Source: Branchiostoma floridae (lineage: Eukaryota > Chordata > Leptocardii > Amphioxiformes > Branchiostomatidae). Taken from it: DNA of 64,000 nt. The notes beneath the pieces were generated by a model. It was not told the DNA's origin. It did not search any database and saw only the letters and a program-made list of their open reading frames with translations. Position numbers and translations under genes: made by a program. Of this stretch, positions 1 to 9,900 are shown one piece after another; the first letter of the stretch is position 1; every line of letters starts with the position of its first letter. The stretch covers positions 3,604,706-3,668,705 of the forward strand of contig NC_049983.1 in the NCBI RefSeq assembly GCF_000003815.2, in the 5' to 3' direction.

Positions 1-480
1 CAGGAACTCATGTCGGACGAGGAGGATAGCAGTTCGAACGGGATGGCCGTGTGGCTGGTGAAGCCCCCTGTCTTCAGAAGCCAACAGCTTTCCGACCTTT
101 GCAGCGCACTGCAGACCAGGCTGGAGGCTGACCCCAAGTACCTGGCCGCCAACCGCAAACCGAGACTGAGGGTGGAAGGCACACAGAGTGACAGGGACCT
201 CCCTCGAGTCTACGACCCCGACCGGGCCGCTGTGCACTTCACCCCCGGAAGCGCTCCCCGCCCAGCAGTCCGGCCCTGTCTGACAACCATCTCCGCCAAC
301 AACAACAACCGGTCCTCAACCTCCAACCGCACCCCGCCGCCCCGCCGACCGACAGGAAGAAGCTTAGCCTTCCAGAGCGAAGACTCTCCTTCACGGGCTC
401 TTGAAGGATACAATGTAGCTAGCTTTGTTGATGAAGATTTTCTTTCGGACATGGATGACAATTCGTTGACCCCATTGTAG
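1..480 (+). CDS. 3'-terminal exon of an unrecognised protein-coding gene (partial)
   Basis: An open frame runs from the first base of the window to a TAG at 478-480, giving about 159 residues. The window opens with CAG, which could be the splice acceptor itself, so the exon may begin at base 4; the ATG at 10 need not be a start. The sequence begins with an acidic serine patch (MSDEEDSSSNG). A hydrophobic/basic stretch with VKPPVFRSQQLSDLCSAL follows, and then a low-complexity basic, Asn/Pro/Arg-rich region. The tail is acidic (DEDFLSDMDDN). GC content and codon use differ sharply from the AT-rich flank, which supports real coding. I do not recognise the family. The acidic Ser/Asp-Glu patch followed by a Trp/Pro/Arg-rich segment suggests a nuclear or nucleic-acid-associated protein, but that is only inference. 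Confidence 0.6.
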   Translation, partial: QELMSDEEDSSSNGMAVWLVKPPVFRSQQLSDLCSALQTRLEADPKYLAANRKPRLRVEGTQSDRDLPRVYDPDRAAVHFTPGSAPRPAVRPCLTTISANNNNRSSTSNRTPPPRRPTGRSLAFQSEDSPSRALEGYNVASFVDEDFLSDMDDNSLTPL

Positions 481-1045
481 TTTAACGTGGCCAGCATGAC
501 TTGTTTTTTTAGCTTACCCTTTGTATCCTTTTAATTACTTAACAACTTCTACTTATTTCGAAATTTATCTTTCAACATTTGTACAGTAGTAAAGAAAACA
601 TTACTTGTACAGTGCAAAGTTAGTCTGTATGTTAATCGTTTGCCTTGTATATCCATCGTATTCTAGTGTCCTTTCTTGCTATGTGTTACTGTTAGGACGA
701 TAGTTAAACATGTAGGCGCCATTTACGTTTTGCTTGTACGGAAGACTATTTACACTTTGAGTTTATTCCAGGGTAATTCCATTCCCGAGTGTACGCTACG
801 ACATTCAATTGACGATTTCTATGTTAACTTTAGAGCTATCCTCTTTATTGAGTTTAAGCAAGAACGTTACAACATCCTTGGGTTAAGTAAGGGCAAATAT
901 GTTATGTTAAGGTAATCTGTTTTTTTCTTTAGCACATAGTTACAGCCAGTATTGATTTTCCGTTTCAGTGGTACTGTAATTTTCGTGGATTTGTAAATGG
1001 CGATTCTATACGGTACGAATAAAATGTTAAATGTAAGAAGTAAAC
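481..1045 (+). terminator. 3' UTR and polyadenylation signal of the first gene
   Basis: AT-rich sequence with no further coding frame follows the TAG. A canonical AATAAA lies at 1018-1023, so cleavage is expected around 1035-1050. It is the first AATAAA I see after the stop codon. Confidence 0.5.
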
Positions 1046-1080
1046 CACGTCTCTTCATGAATGAAATGTGCTGCTTATTC

Positions 1081-1089
1081 TATCTATCT

Positions 1090-1120
<31 letters not shown>

Positions 1121-1133
1121 TATATATATATAT
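1081..1133. repeat. (TATC)n/(TA)n microsatellite
   Basis: Runs of TCTATA grade into pure TA dinucleotides over about 50 bases. Confidence 0.9.
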
Positions 1134-3249
1134 GCCTCATTAGTAAGATACAGAAGGGTATAAAGTAGAAGCTGGGATTCCAGAGGCAGGGAAGAGCGTA
1201 TGGAGGTGGATATGGAATGCAGTGAGGGGGGGGGGCGAGGGGTGGGGGGCGGTTAGTCAGCGCTGTACCGCGCACGCGCACTACGTACGGCAGGAACCGT
1301 GGGGATAATTGGATAATTAGGTGATAATTACGCTAAATTATGCATATTTTCAGCGCTACACGGAGCGACACACGGTGTGTTTCCTGCCGAGTACATTCAT
1401 TTCAAGGGCATCTGTAAGGGTATTTCATGCCCTTTACACGTCCTGTACACAACATTGGTTCGTTTCCGCGTGTTTCTAGGGCATGTAAAGGACTGGACAC
1501 AGAACGCGGGCAGGACTGAAACGCCTGTTTTTTAAAGGAAATGCAATATTTCCGGGGATGTGTAGGGCAATTTCCGACCTGGAAACAAGGCTTTTCATGT
1601 AGTGAAACAAGAAGATACTCTATGTCATGTCACCTTTTTATCATAATAAACTGTATGCAGGCCACACCAGTTTTTCCCTCTTCACTATTTTTCTGATAAA
1701 CCTCTGGCCTTAATGTTACATCAAAATTATTATCATGTGCTTAAAATTTATTGTCTTCATTTGCATTCAATTTTTTTTTCATGTACAGTCTTAGAAAAGT
1801 TTGTGCTGAAAATTTTGATGTTTTCATATTAACGTTATTCATAATATCAGATGATTTTCACAGTGGAATTATTTCACAGGAAATCTGTTTTTTCCCATTT
1901 ACTCCATTGTTTTTCTGGGACGAATTTGGAAAGTGACCTTATCATATTTCGACATTGTTTGGCTCAATACTGATCAGGAAAGCACCCAACACAATGCCCC
2001 TACATTACGATGCGTCAGTATAGAACAAACTGCAGGAAGTAGAAATTTCAATGTTGCCGCCACAAGTTTGTACCCATCATCCCTTGCGCCTGAAACAAGC
2101 CTCGATTTCGTGGATGCCGGCGTTTCCATGGCCTGGTCGAACTCACGTCGTCCCTTACCAGCGCAAAATTAGAATAGAAGGGTCCTCAGAGGAATTCAAG
2201 AACTCGTTTGCTACAAGGTTCCCCCTTTAAAAAGCTTCAAGTAGTGGTAAATTTGACCAAACAAATTTGATTCAAGGTAAATAATTTATTCTCTGAGGAA
2301 CTATAACATTCGCTTCTGGAGTGGAAATCTTAGACTCCCTGCATGGGAAGTTTGCGACAGGCTTTAAAGTCTGTGCGCGGCGGCCCTATCAGACAATATG
2401 TAAATCGCTGAATGCATCATAACACAAACATAATTGAAAGCTAATTTCTCATTGCTTGTCCAAAAATAAACCGGGTAAAATACAGCTAGCGCTCCCAAAA
2501 AATCGAGCATGTGGTACAAATATATTAATGGCGTTGCACTGAACTAATTGAGGGATTTGCCAAGTGTTTGGGGATCACATGCGGTGCCGAGGTCAACATA
2601 TCTGTTTCCGGGGTCACCATGCTTGCCGAGACCTTTCCGCATTCTTGTGACAAACATGTGGCATTTTGTGCGCTCGTACGTAAAAGCCATTGGTGTGAAA
2701 TGAAGTATTTACTCTCATTACCAAACGAAGAAACAGATCGTCAACGTTGACGTGACTTGGAATGCAACGAGCGGCGTAGACAAACGCTAAGTTACAGCGG
2801 GACGTCAGCCCTGCGTACCAGAGGGAAGCTAAAGTTTGTTGACACAAAATTCTTCCTTCTGTTTTTTCAAAATCGTTCAAACAAGTCAAAGAGAGACAGA
2901 GGTATTTGTATGCCGAAGTTACGTTACCCTATTTAGAATGGAACAATATGGAACGTTATATTTATAACAACATTTTTCTGTTTTTACCGGCTGAGATTCA
3001 TGGTGTAAATTGTGCATGGACGATGTAACGTTAAAGTAAACTCCCAAACGGAAAATCCCCAAACACCACCACTCTCATTTATCATTAATCAAAACGCAAA
3101 AGTTTTCAGACAACTGAAACTGTTACAATACGATGTCGAACTAGTATTTACGCCCGAAGCTGCGGCACGTTCCGTTACAATATAAAATAGAGATCCCCAT
3201 AAAAACGACTAAAGAAACGTTTACAAAATGAGCCTAACCTCTGCTTAGA
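1134..3249. other. Intergenic, no gene seen
   Basis: No open frame with coding character and no recognisable domain. There is a G-rich stretch at 1227-1252. Around 1405-1500 is an imperfect inverted pair (CATGCCCTTTACACGTCC against a copy of its complement, AGGGCATGTAAAGGAC), possibly a decayed small transposon. Otherwise featureless AT-rich DNA. Confidence 0.5.
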
Positions 3250-3250
3250 G

Positions 3251-3300
3251 AGTAGGGAAGTGCGGAAACCTTGGTGTTGGTGCGTGCCGTCACGCCTGTC
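3251..3300. repeat. Dispersed repeat, copy 1 (second copy about 4312-4352)
   Basis: The segment AAGTGCGGAAACCTTGGTGT and the following GCGTGCCGTCACGCC recur about 1.06 kb downstream with few changes. The two copies flank the foldback element between them, so they may be remnants of one mobile element. Confidence 0.5.
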
Positions 3301-3496
3301 ATGCCAGAACGATAGACAGCGCTAATTTCCAAGCCGATCTTATGGTGGCTTCAGATAGTATCACAAGCTTGGGGAAGAAGTTTAGTCAGAAGAGGAGTTT
3401 AATTGGCCACGTACCGCGAAGTTCAAGTTCTGTCTACATTTTATATGCCGATTTCTGTCCGTCTAAAGTGACAAGCGCAAGCGTGGGTAAGATTTA

Positions 3497-3656
3497 GTCT
3501 CCAAGCAGACCCTACGGTGCCTAAAGAGATAGTATCAAAGCTGGCAAATGAGTATAACCGGCCAAAGGGAGTCAAACGGGCACTTGTTGCCTCTATACTA
3601 AGTCCCTTGCCAGCTTTTATTCTATTTCTAAGGCACCGTAGAGTCTGCATGGAGAC
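3497..3656. mobile_element. Foldback (MITE-like) element with about 50-bp inverted arms
   Basis: The arm at 3497-3547 starts GTCTCCAAGCAGACCCTACG. It is the imperfect reverse complement of 3607-3656, which ends with CTGCATGGAGAC. The loop is about 59 bases. Outer sequence is also mirrored or duplicated: GAGGAGTTTAATTGGCCAC near 3393 and GAGGAGTTTCATTGGCCAC near 3690 are direct copies. No coding capacity. A target-site duplication is not evident. Confidence 0.6.
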
Positions 3657-4029
3657 TAGGTAAGATTGGGGACGGAGTTTAGCTGGTAGAGGAGTTTCAT
3701 TGGCCACCGCGAAGAATCCAAGGCAATACGATCGGTAAAGATTCCAAGTTGCAAACAAGTAAACCTGACACAGGAAGTGTTTAGTTAAGCACAGTTTTTA
3801 TTGAGAAATATACATATACATAACAACTAGACAATATAAAGCGTTATTTGTGCACAACTCACCTAGTACCTATTGACCTAGTCGATACGTTGTCTTCGTC
3901 CATTTCAGTGATCTCTGGGCAAAGCCCCCGCTGTGAACTGGCGCGGCTCGCCGCGTTTGTCCCAGATTCTGGTTCGGAAAGGTTGTAAAACCATCATCCC
4001 AGTCAGTTTTCACGTAGGAGTAACCCGTA

Positions 4030-4300
4030 GCAGATAATGAATGAATGACCTTTATTGCCATGATGATGGATGATGATGATGGCCTTTATTGTACATTTGT
4101 GCTCAAACAAGCTAAGTACAGGTCGTAGCGCTAGTGATAAGGTACAATTTTGACAAAAAAAGGTATCTTATCATCTCTACATATGCTAATACATTTAAGT
4201 ATGTACAAGGTCAACTTCTTCTCGCTTCTTTAAACAGTTATAAACATAAGGACAAATGGAATCAATAATATATGGTTCATAATTGACGATAATTTCCTTG
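4030..4300 (-). repeat. 3' end of an interspersed retroelement-like repeat
   Basis: The stretch GAATGACCTTTATTG at about 4043-4057 recurs near 56350. Read on the minus strand it gives CAATAAAGGTCATTC, so it looks like a polyadenylated element tail. The nearby (GATGAT)n run fits a degraded tail. No coding frame. Confidence 0.35.
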
Positions 4301-4599
4301 GCTGTACTGAAGTGCGGACCCCGTGGTGTTGGCGCGTGCCGTCACGCCCCCCTCATTACTGACTGAGCACGCATTGAAAACGGCTCACTTTCACCAAGTA
4401 CTTCACTTCACTTACTGCGCACTAATTCATGGGATCATTGTCTCCGCATCAGAATCATAAACAATCACTCTAGTGCCTAAAGACAACCTAAGCATTGTCA
4501 GTGAATTAAAACTGGATAATGTTTTTACGTGATATTGGCATTTATTTCACCATATTAGCACATTTAACGTCTAGGGGATTGTGATTATGTATTCATAAC

Positions 4600-5756
4600 A
4601 ATAATGGTCCCGATGTCTCAGCGCCCACGTTCCTCAACAGATCGTTGTTGTGCCGAAATTCAGCCGCTCAGTTTCACAAATTCATTGTCAGTTACAAAAG
4701 ATGCATTTTTTTCCTTCAATTTTCAGAACAACGCCCATTCCAGACAAGGAGCTGGTGATTCGACTCTTCATGGCGAGGAGACATGTGACTGCGGAGGCGC
4801 TTGCAACTGTCACGGCTTCCACGTCAAACAAAGAGGAGAACTGTGATCTTCCAGTGGGTCGCATCAAAGATGCCATTTGTTCAAAACGTGCGATCACTGA
4901 CGATGTGCCGTCTTGAGTGCCGTTCAAAAGGAATTGGAACCTTTTGCATGGACCGACACCCCGCGCAGCAAGATTCTCCAACACGTCACCTGCACGCTTG
5001 AATCCTCCCCACTGCGACCGATGCCCCGTTCTCGAGCACTGTCTAAACCGTCCACATTGCAACCTTATATTACGACAAGTACATGTGATTGCGGTTTGAC
5101 TACATTTGTCCACGAACAATACATTCAATGGCTTATTCATATTGCGCTAGGGTACTGCCATATGATATTCACGGTAATTTGTAATACAATGTGTAATCCC
5201 AGATGTCGTGAAGTTGTGATGCCACATATGTTACCAGTAGTCTCTGATTGTTCTTTCTTTCGTGTTCTTGTTTAACCACTGAGTTTATACCGCAAACGTT
5301 TGCGCATCGAATTGTATCGAGCACAAGCTGAACTTGAATCAGTTGATAAGGGCCATGTAGATTTAGAACTTGTAATTAGAGCTATCAGTAACAAACGAAT
5401 AGCTTGAAATACTTTGCTGACAAATGTGCAACAAGGCATTGCTAAAATACAACCGATGATTAGCCATATAATATATACAAGTATAATCAAGCTAAATATA
5501 AACTGTAAAGGGTCCATCCCTCTGTACATTGCACCATTTGTATTGTAACCAGTAGTTTTACGTCTTCAGTTGTATAGTTTTCCCCTTTTCCTTGCCTATC
5601 AATACACCTAATTGCAATGGACTAAGAGTGCGTAATTTGAGTATGTATGTATGTGTGAGTGTGATTGCATGCTCATTATATTTGCATACTTATATTTAAA
5701 ATTTATCGCAGCTACTGGCAGGTCGACCGAGCAAACCTACTGGCGTGCCCCAACCA
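4600..5756. other. Intergenic; short open frames only
   Basis: Several overlapping frames of 60-150 codons are open on both strands, and none shows a domain. A plus-strand stretch at about 5278-5407 looks coding-like (RKRLRIELYRAQAELES, then VDLELVIRAISNKRIA and TGA). It has no start context and no partner exon, so I do not call it a gene. Confidence 0.4.
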
Positions 5757-6005
5757 CAGGGAGGGCGATCGCCCCCAAGTACTGACAGGGCGATCGCCCC
5801 AAACTACTAGCAGGGAGATCGCCCCCAAGTACCGTCAGGGCGATCGCCCCGAGCTACCGTCAGGGCGATCGCCCCTAACTACTAGCAGGGCGATCGCCCC
5901 CAACTACCAGCAGGGCGATCGCCCCCAACTACAGGCAGGGCGACCGCCCAAAGCTACCTACAGGGCGATCGCCCCGGACTACAGGCAGGGCGATCGCCCC
6001 CAAGT
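5757..6005. repeat. 25-bp minisatellite with a 12-bp palindrome in each unit
   Basis: About ten head-to-tail units of 25 bp. Each unit is CAGGGCGATCGCCCC plus a variable 10-mer such as CAACTACCAG. The core GGGCGATCGCCC is a perfect 12-bp palindrome centred on CGATCG. The palindrome is kept in nearly every unit while the 10-mer varies, and one unit carries GAGATC and another GCGACC. A stray half-unit (GGGGCAATCGCCCCC) lies at about 6060. Because 25 is not a multiple of 3, a frame reading through the array shows a 25-residue peptide super-period; I regard that as a by-product. Confidence 0.92.
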
Positions 6006-6782
6006 ATCCTTCACTTTTGTGAAATCAAGACGATACGACTGGACAATTCAGACTTTGAACGGGGCAATCGCCCCCACAAGTCATTATTCCCAGGACTTGA
6101 GTGTCTTGAAAAGTTGCATTCTAATCCAATATGGCTTGATTTTCATAAAATTTCGCACTGCGTTTTCTGATTTTCACGTCGAAAAAAAGGGACTAAAATG
6201 GATTTTCCTTTATTATTTTGGATTCTGTTGTACCCAATTTCGCACCTTGGTGGAAGTCGACGTGTTTTAATAAATGACACAGCGTCGTTGGAATGTAAAG
6301 AGATTTAAGCCCAGGACCTCTGATTTCTGGCCCTAGTTCACATCACCACAGAAGAGACAATAGATGAGTCTTCAACTAGATTACATCGGACTACCTACGC
6401 TTTCTGAAGACAACAACAACAACAACAAGCAACTAGGGATAATACTTTTCCAAAGAGTTCAAATTCCTCACCCCACTTTTTTTAACGAGTTTGCTCAGTG
6501 TAAGGCCATTGGCCACTTCTAGGCACTGAACTACGCTTCAAAACTATGTTTCTGACTTAGGGACACAGACAGCATCTCTTCTCCCTGAGTAAGAAACATC
6601 GAGCTTAATTCAGCAAATTCGACTAACTGGCCCAATATGTCACGAGGTTACCAGGGGCTACGAGGCTGCTCGGGAAATTTCCTATCCCAGTTTGACCGAC
6701 ATCTATCCCTCATATCTCCCGATAGTTATGTGTCACTCTGTTGAGATGAAGCTTGTGTTAAGGCATTAATACTGTAATATCG
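6006..6782. other. 3' flank of the WxxW gene
   Basis: No gene seen. A TTTATT at about 6209 (AATAAA on the minus strand) is a possible polyadenylation signal for the gene whose stop codon is at 6783-6785. The segment at about 6550-6700, with CAGCATCTCTTCTCCCT and GGCTGCTCGGGAAAT, is a dispersed repeat. A second copy lies at about 34494-34640. Confidence 0.4.
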
Positions 6783-6937
6783 TTACTCACGAGGGCAGCA
6801 GAAGCGGACTTCATACTCCAGACACGTGTTGTCGTCCTGGTCGACCTTCCTGCAGGCGAACCCGCTTGTCGTGTCGTACTTGTAGAGGACTTCTCCTGCA
6901 AGCGACGCCTCCACCTGGGTAGAGGGGTAGGATACTA
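6783..6937 (-). other. Second half of second WxxW domain and stop codon (exon 6)
   Basis: Encodes VEASLAGEVLYKYDTTSGFA, then CRKVDQDDN and YEVRFCCPRE-stop. The region from VEASL onward is certain from alignment with exon 4. The upstream border at 6937 was chosen because it is the acceptor that keeps phase with exon 5. Confidence 0.7.
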
Positions 6938-9900
6938 CTGTTATAAAGGGGAATTATTTCACACAACCAGTCTGTAATCACTTTGCTCTCAGGTACTTTC
7001 CTAAAAGCTTTTGACTGGAGTTTTCGCCCCTGCAGGTAGGTGGCGCTTTTGCGACGAGAACGCAATCCCAAATGTAGATACGTTTGTGTCCCCCCTCGTA
7101 CCGGTTCAACACTGAGGTTGACTTTTTATTAACTCCTGACCACCTCCTTAATCCACTAGATCTTCCTGTTGTCTTCCCTTCCCTGTCTATGAACTTGACC
7201 CTTATATTTGATTCAGAGATTAAAGAACACATAATGTCAAGTACGGGAGAGTTCGGTACCTGTGTATTGATGACGCGCGTGCACAGCTGTAGGGCTAAAG
7301 CAGATCCTGCCCGGGTTCTCCTTCCGGAGCGACCCTAGGGTTTCCCAGTCGCCGGTGACAGAGGGGTTATCACGGTCAAACCAGGGCGTCCAGGACCCGG
7401 CAGGGCAGTCTGGAACTGTAAACAAGTCACACCTGAGTCACACATGAGCCAAACATGAGTCATACATGGTTCACACATTAGTGACGCACCGAACAAGGAC
7501 AGTCTGTGACTGTAAACAAGTCACACATGAGTCACGGTCAAACCAGGGCGTCCAGGACCCGGCAGGGCAGTCTGGAACTGTAAACAAGTCACACCTGAGT
7601 CACACATGAGTCAAACATGAGTCATACATGGTTCACACATTAGTGGCGCACCGAACAAGGACAGTCTGTGACTGTAAACAAGTCACACATGAGTCACGAT
7701 CAAACCAGGGCGTCCAGGACCCGGCAGGGCAGTCTGGAACTGTAAACAAGTCACACCTGAGTCACACATGAGTCAAACATGAGTCATGCATGGTTCACAC
7801 ATTAGTGACGCACCGAACAAGGACAGTCTGTGACTGTAAACAAGTCACACATGAGTCACGATCAAACCAGGGCGTCTAGGACCCGACAGGGCAGTCTGGA
7901 ACTGTAAACAAGTCACACCTGAGTCACACATGAGCCAAACATGAGTCATACATGGTTCACACATTAGTGACGCACCGAACAAGGACAGTCTGTGACTGTA
8001 AACAAGTCACACATGAGTCACGATCAAACCAGGGCGTCTAGGACCCGACAGGGCAGTCTGGAACTGTAAACAAGTCACACCTGAGTCACACATGAGTCAA
8101 ACATGAGTCATGCATGGTTCACACATTAGTGACGCACCGAACAAGGACAGTCTGTGACTGTAAATAAGTCACACATAAGTCGCAACCAAACCATGGTGTC
8201 CAGTCTGGAACTGTAAACAAGTCACGCATGAGCCACAGATGATCCACAGATGAGTCACACATGAATCACACATGAGTCACGACTGAGCAAGGGTGTCCAG
8301 GACCTGACAGAACAGTCTGAAACTGTTAACAAGTCACATATGAGTCACAACCAAACCATGGTGTCCAGTCTAGAATCGTTCACAAGTCACACATAAGTCA
8401 CGGTCGAACCAGCGCGTCCAGAGCCCGACAGGACAGTCTGGAACTGAAAACAGATCACACATGTGTCACACATGAGTCACAGATGAGTCAAGTATGAGTC
8501 ACACATGTGCCACACATGAGTAACAGATGAGTCAAGTATGAGTCACACATGAGTCACACATGAGTTAAGCATGAGTCACGACCGAACAAGGACAGTCTGG
8601 GACTGTAAACAAGTCTACCATGAGTTCCGGTCGAACCAGGGTGTCCAGGGCCCGACAGGGCAGTCTGGAACTGTAAACACGTCACACATGAGTCACGCAT
8701 GAGTCACGTCCGAACCAGGGCAGCCTGGTACTGTAAACAAGTCACACGTGTCACACATGAGTCACATATGAGTCACACATGACTTACGGTTGAACCAGGG
8801 CGTCCGGAGCCCGACAGAACAGAGTCTGAATCTGAAAGCAAATCACAAACGAGTCACGGGCCTGGCACGGCAGTCTGGAACTGTACTAGGGACTGTCTTG
8901 AACTAGGGCATATGTGTGTGCACGGGAAACGGAAAGTACATACCGGTTTCAGGGCAGCAGAAGCGGACTTCATAGTCCAGACACTCGTTGTCGGGCTGGT
9001 CGTCCTTCCTGCACACGAAGCCGGTGGTGGCGTCACAGAAGGCGAAGTTTTCCCCCGTGGCCAGCGCGTCCTGCCCTGTACCGACGACGCGCGCCTCGAT
9101 AGCGGTGGGCGCCTTACAGATCATGCCCGGGTTCTCCTCCTGTAGGTTGGACAACGTTTCCCAGTCGCCGGTGACGGAGGGGTTGTCTCGGTCAAACCAG
9201 TTTGTCCAGCTGGTGCACCGAACTGTGGTCAGGAAACAAATCTTACTTAATGCAGGGTGATAGTTACTCGGTCAGACATTTTAGACTACATCCACCCACT
9301 TTAGTCAATGACTAAAAAGGAATCTGAATTTGCCTGGATTTTAAACCAATCTTGGAATTAATAACTTAATTATTCTAAAATGGTTCAATAGAAATCAAGA
9401 CAAGGTAGTATCCTAATAATTGCATTGTATTCCGGACAATCAATGCAGAACATAATGTACAGACTGTTAAGAAAACCTGTTTAAAAGAAGACATAGAATT
9501 ATTGTACGTGCTACTGACACGACGACAGTATGTTCTAATGTCAATGCATCAGCCGCCACGCCACGTCGAGAGTTCGAGGCTTTTTTATTTTCCTTCCGCG
9601 AGAGAAAGTAGTCCGTTCTATGACTTCGGGCGTCAACACCCCCTACAAGAAAGCTTATCGCAGGAGTACATAACCTTTTATATTATTAATTCTAAGTTAT
9701 TTACAATATTTTAGACTCATTTGTTATGTCTACGGATTTTTGAACCGATAGTTTATCGTTTTCTCGTCAAAAATACGGCCCGAAATCTCGTCATTTTCGT
9801 GTTATTTCCCCTCATATTTTTCACATGTTGTAGATTTCAAACCAACAGGAATTTGGGACCACAAGAAAGAGCAAACATTGTAGTTTCTGTCGGTATAAGA

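Noticed and set aside
4604-5275. Overlapping frames on both strands between 4.6 and 5.3 kb
   Set aside because: None has a recognisable domain or a consistent partner exon, and several frames are open at once by chance.
5757-6005. CRISPR-like array
   Set aside because: Units are only 25 bp with 10-base variable parts, the context is eukaryotic, and there are no cas genes. It is a minisatellite.
5665-6270. 201-codon plus-strand frame as a gene
   Set aside because: It is the translation of the 25-bp minisatellite. Its 25-residue period results from a unit length not divisible by 3, and it has no splice or domain support.
7369-8880. CRISPR array or LTR
   Set aside because: Units are contiguous 162-bp repeats with no unique spacers, and the unit derives from a neighbouring exon boundary.
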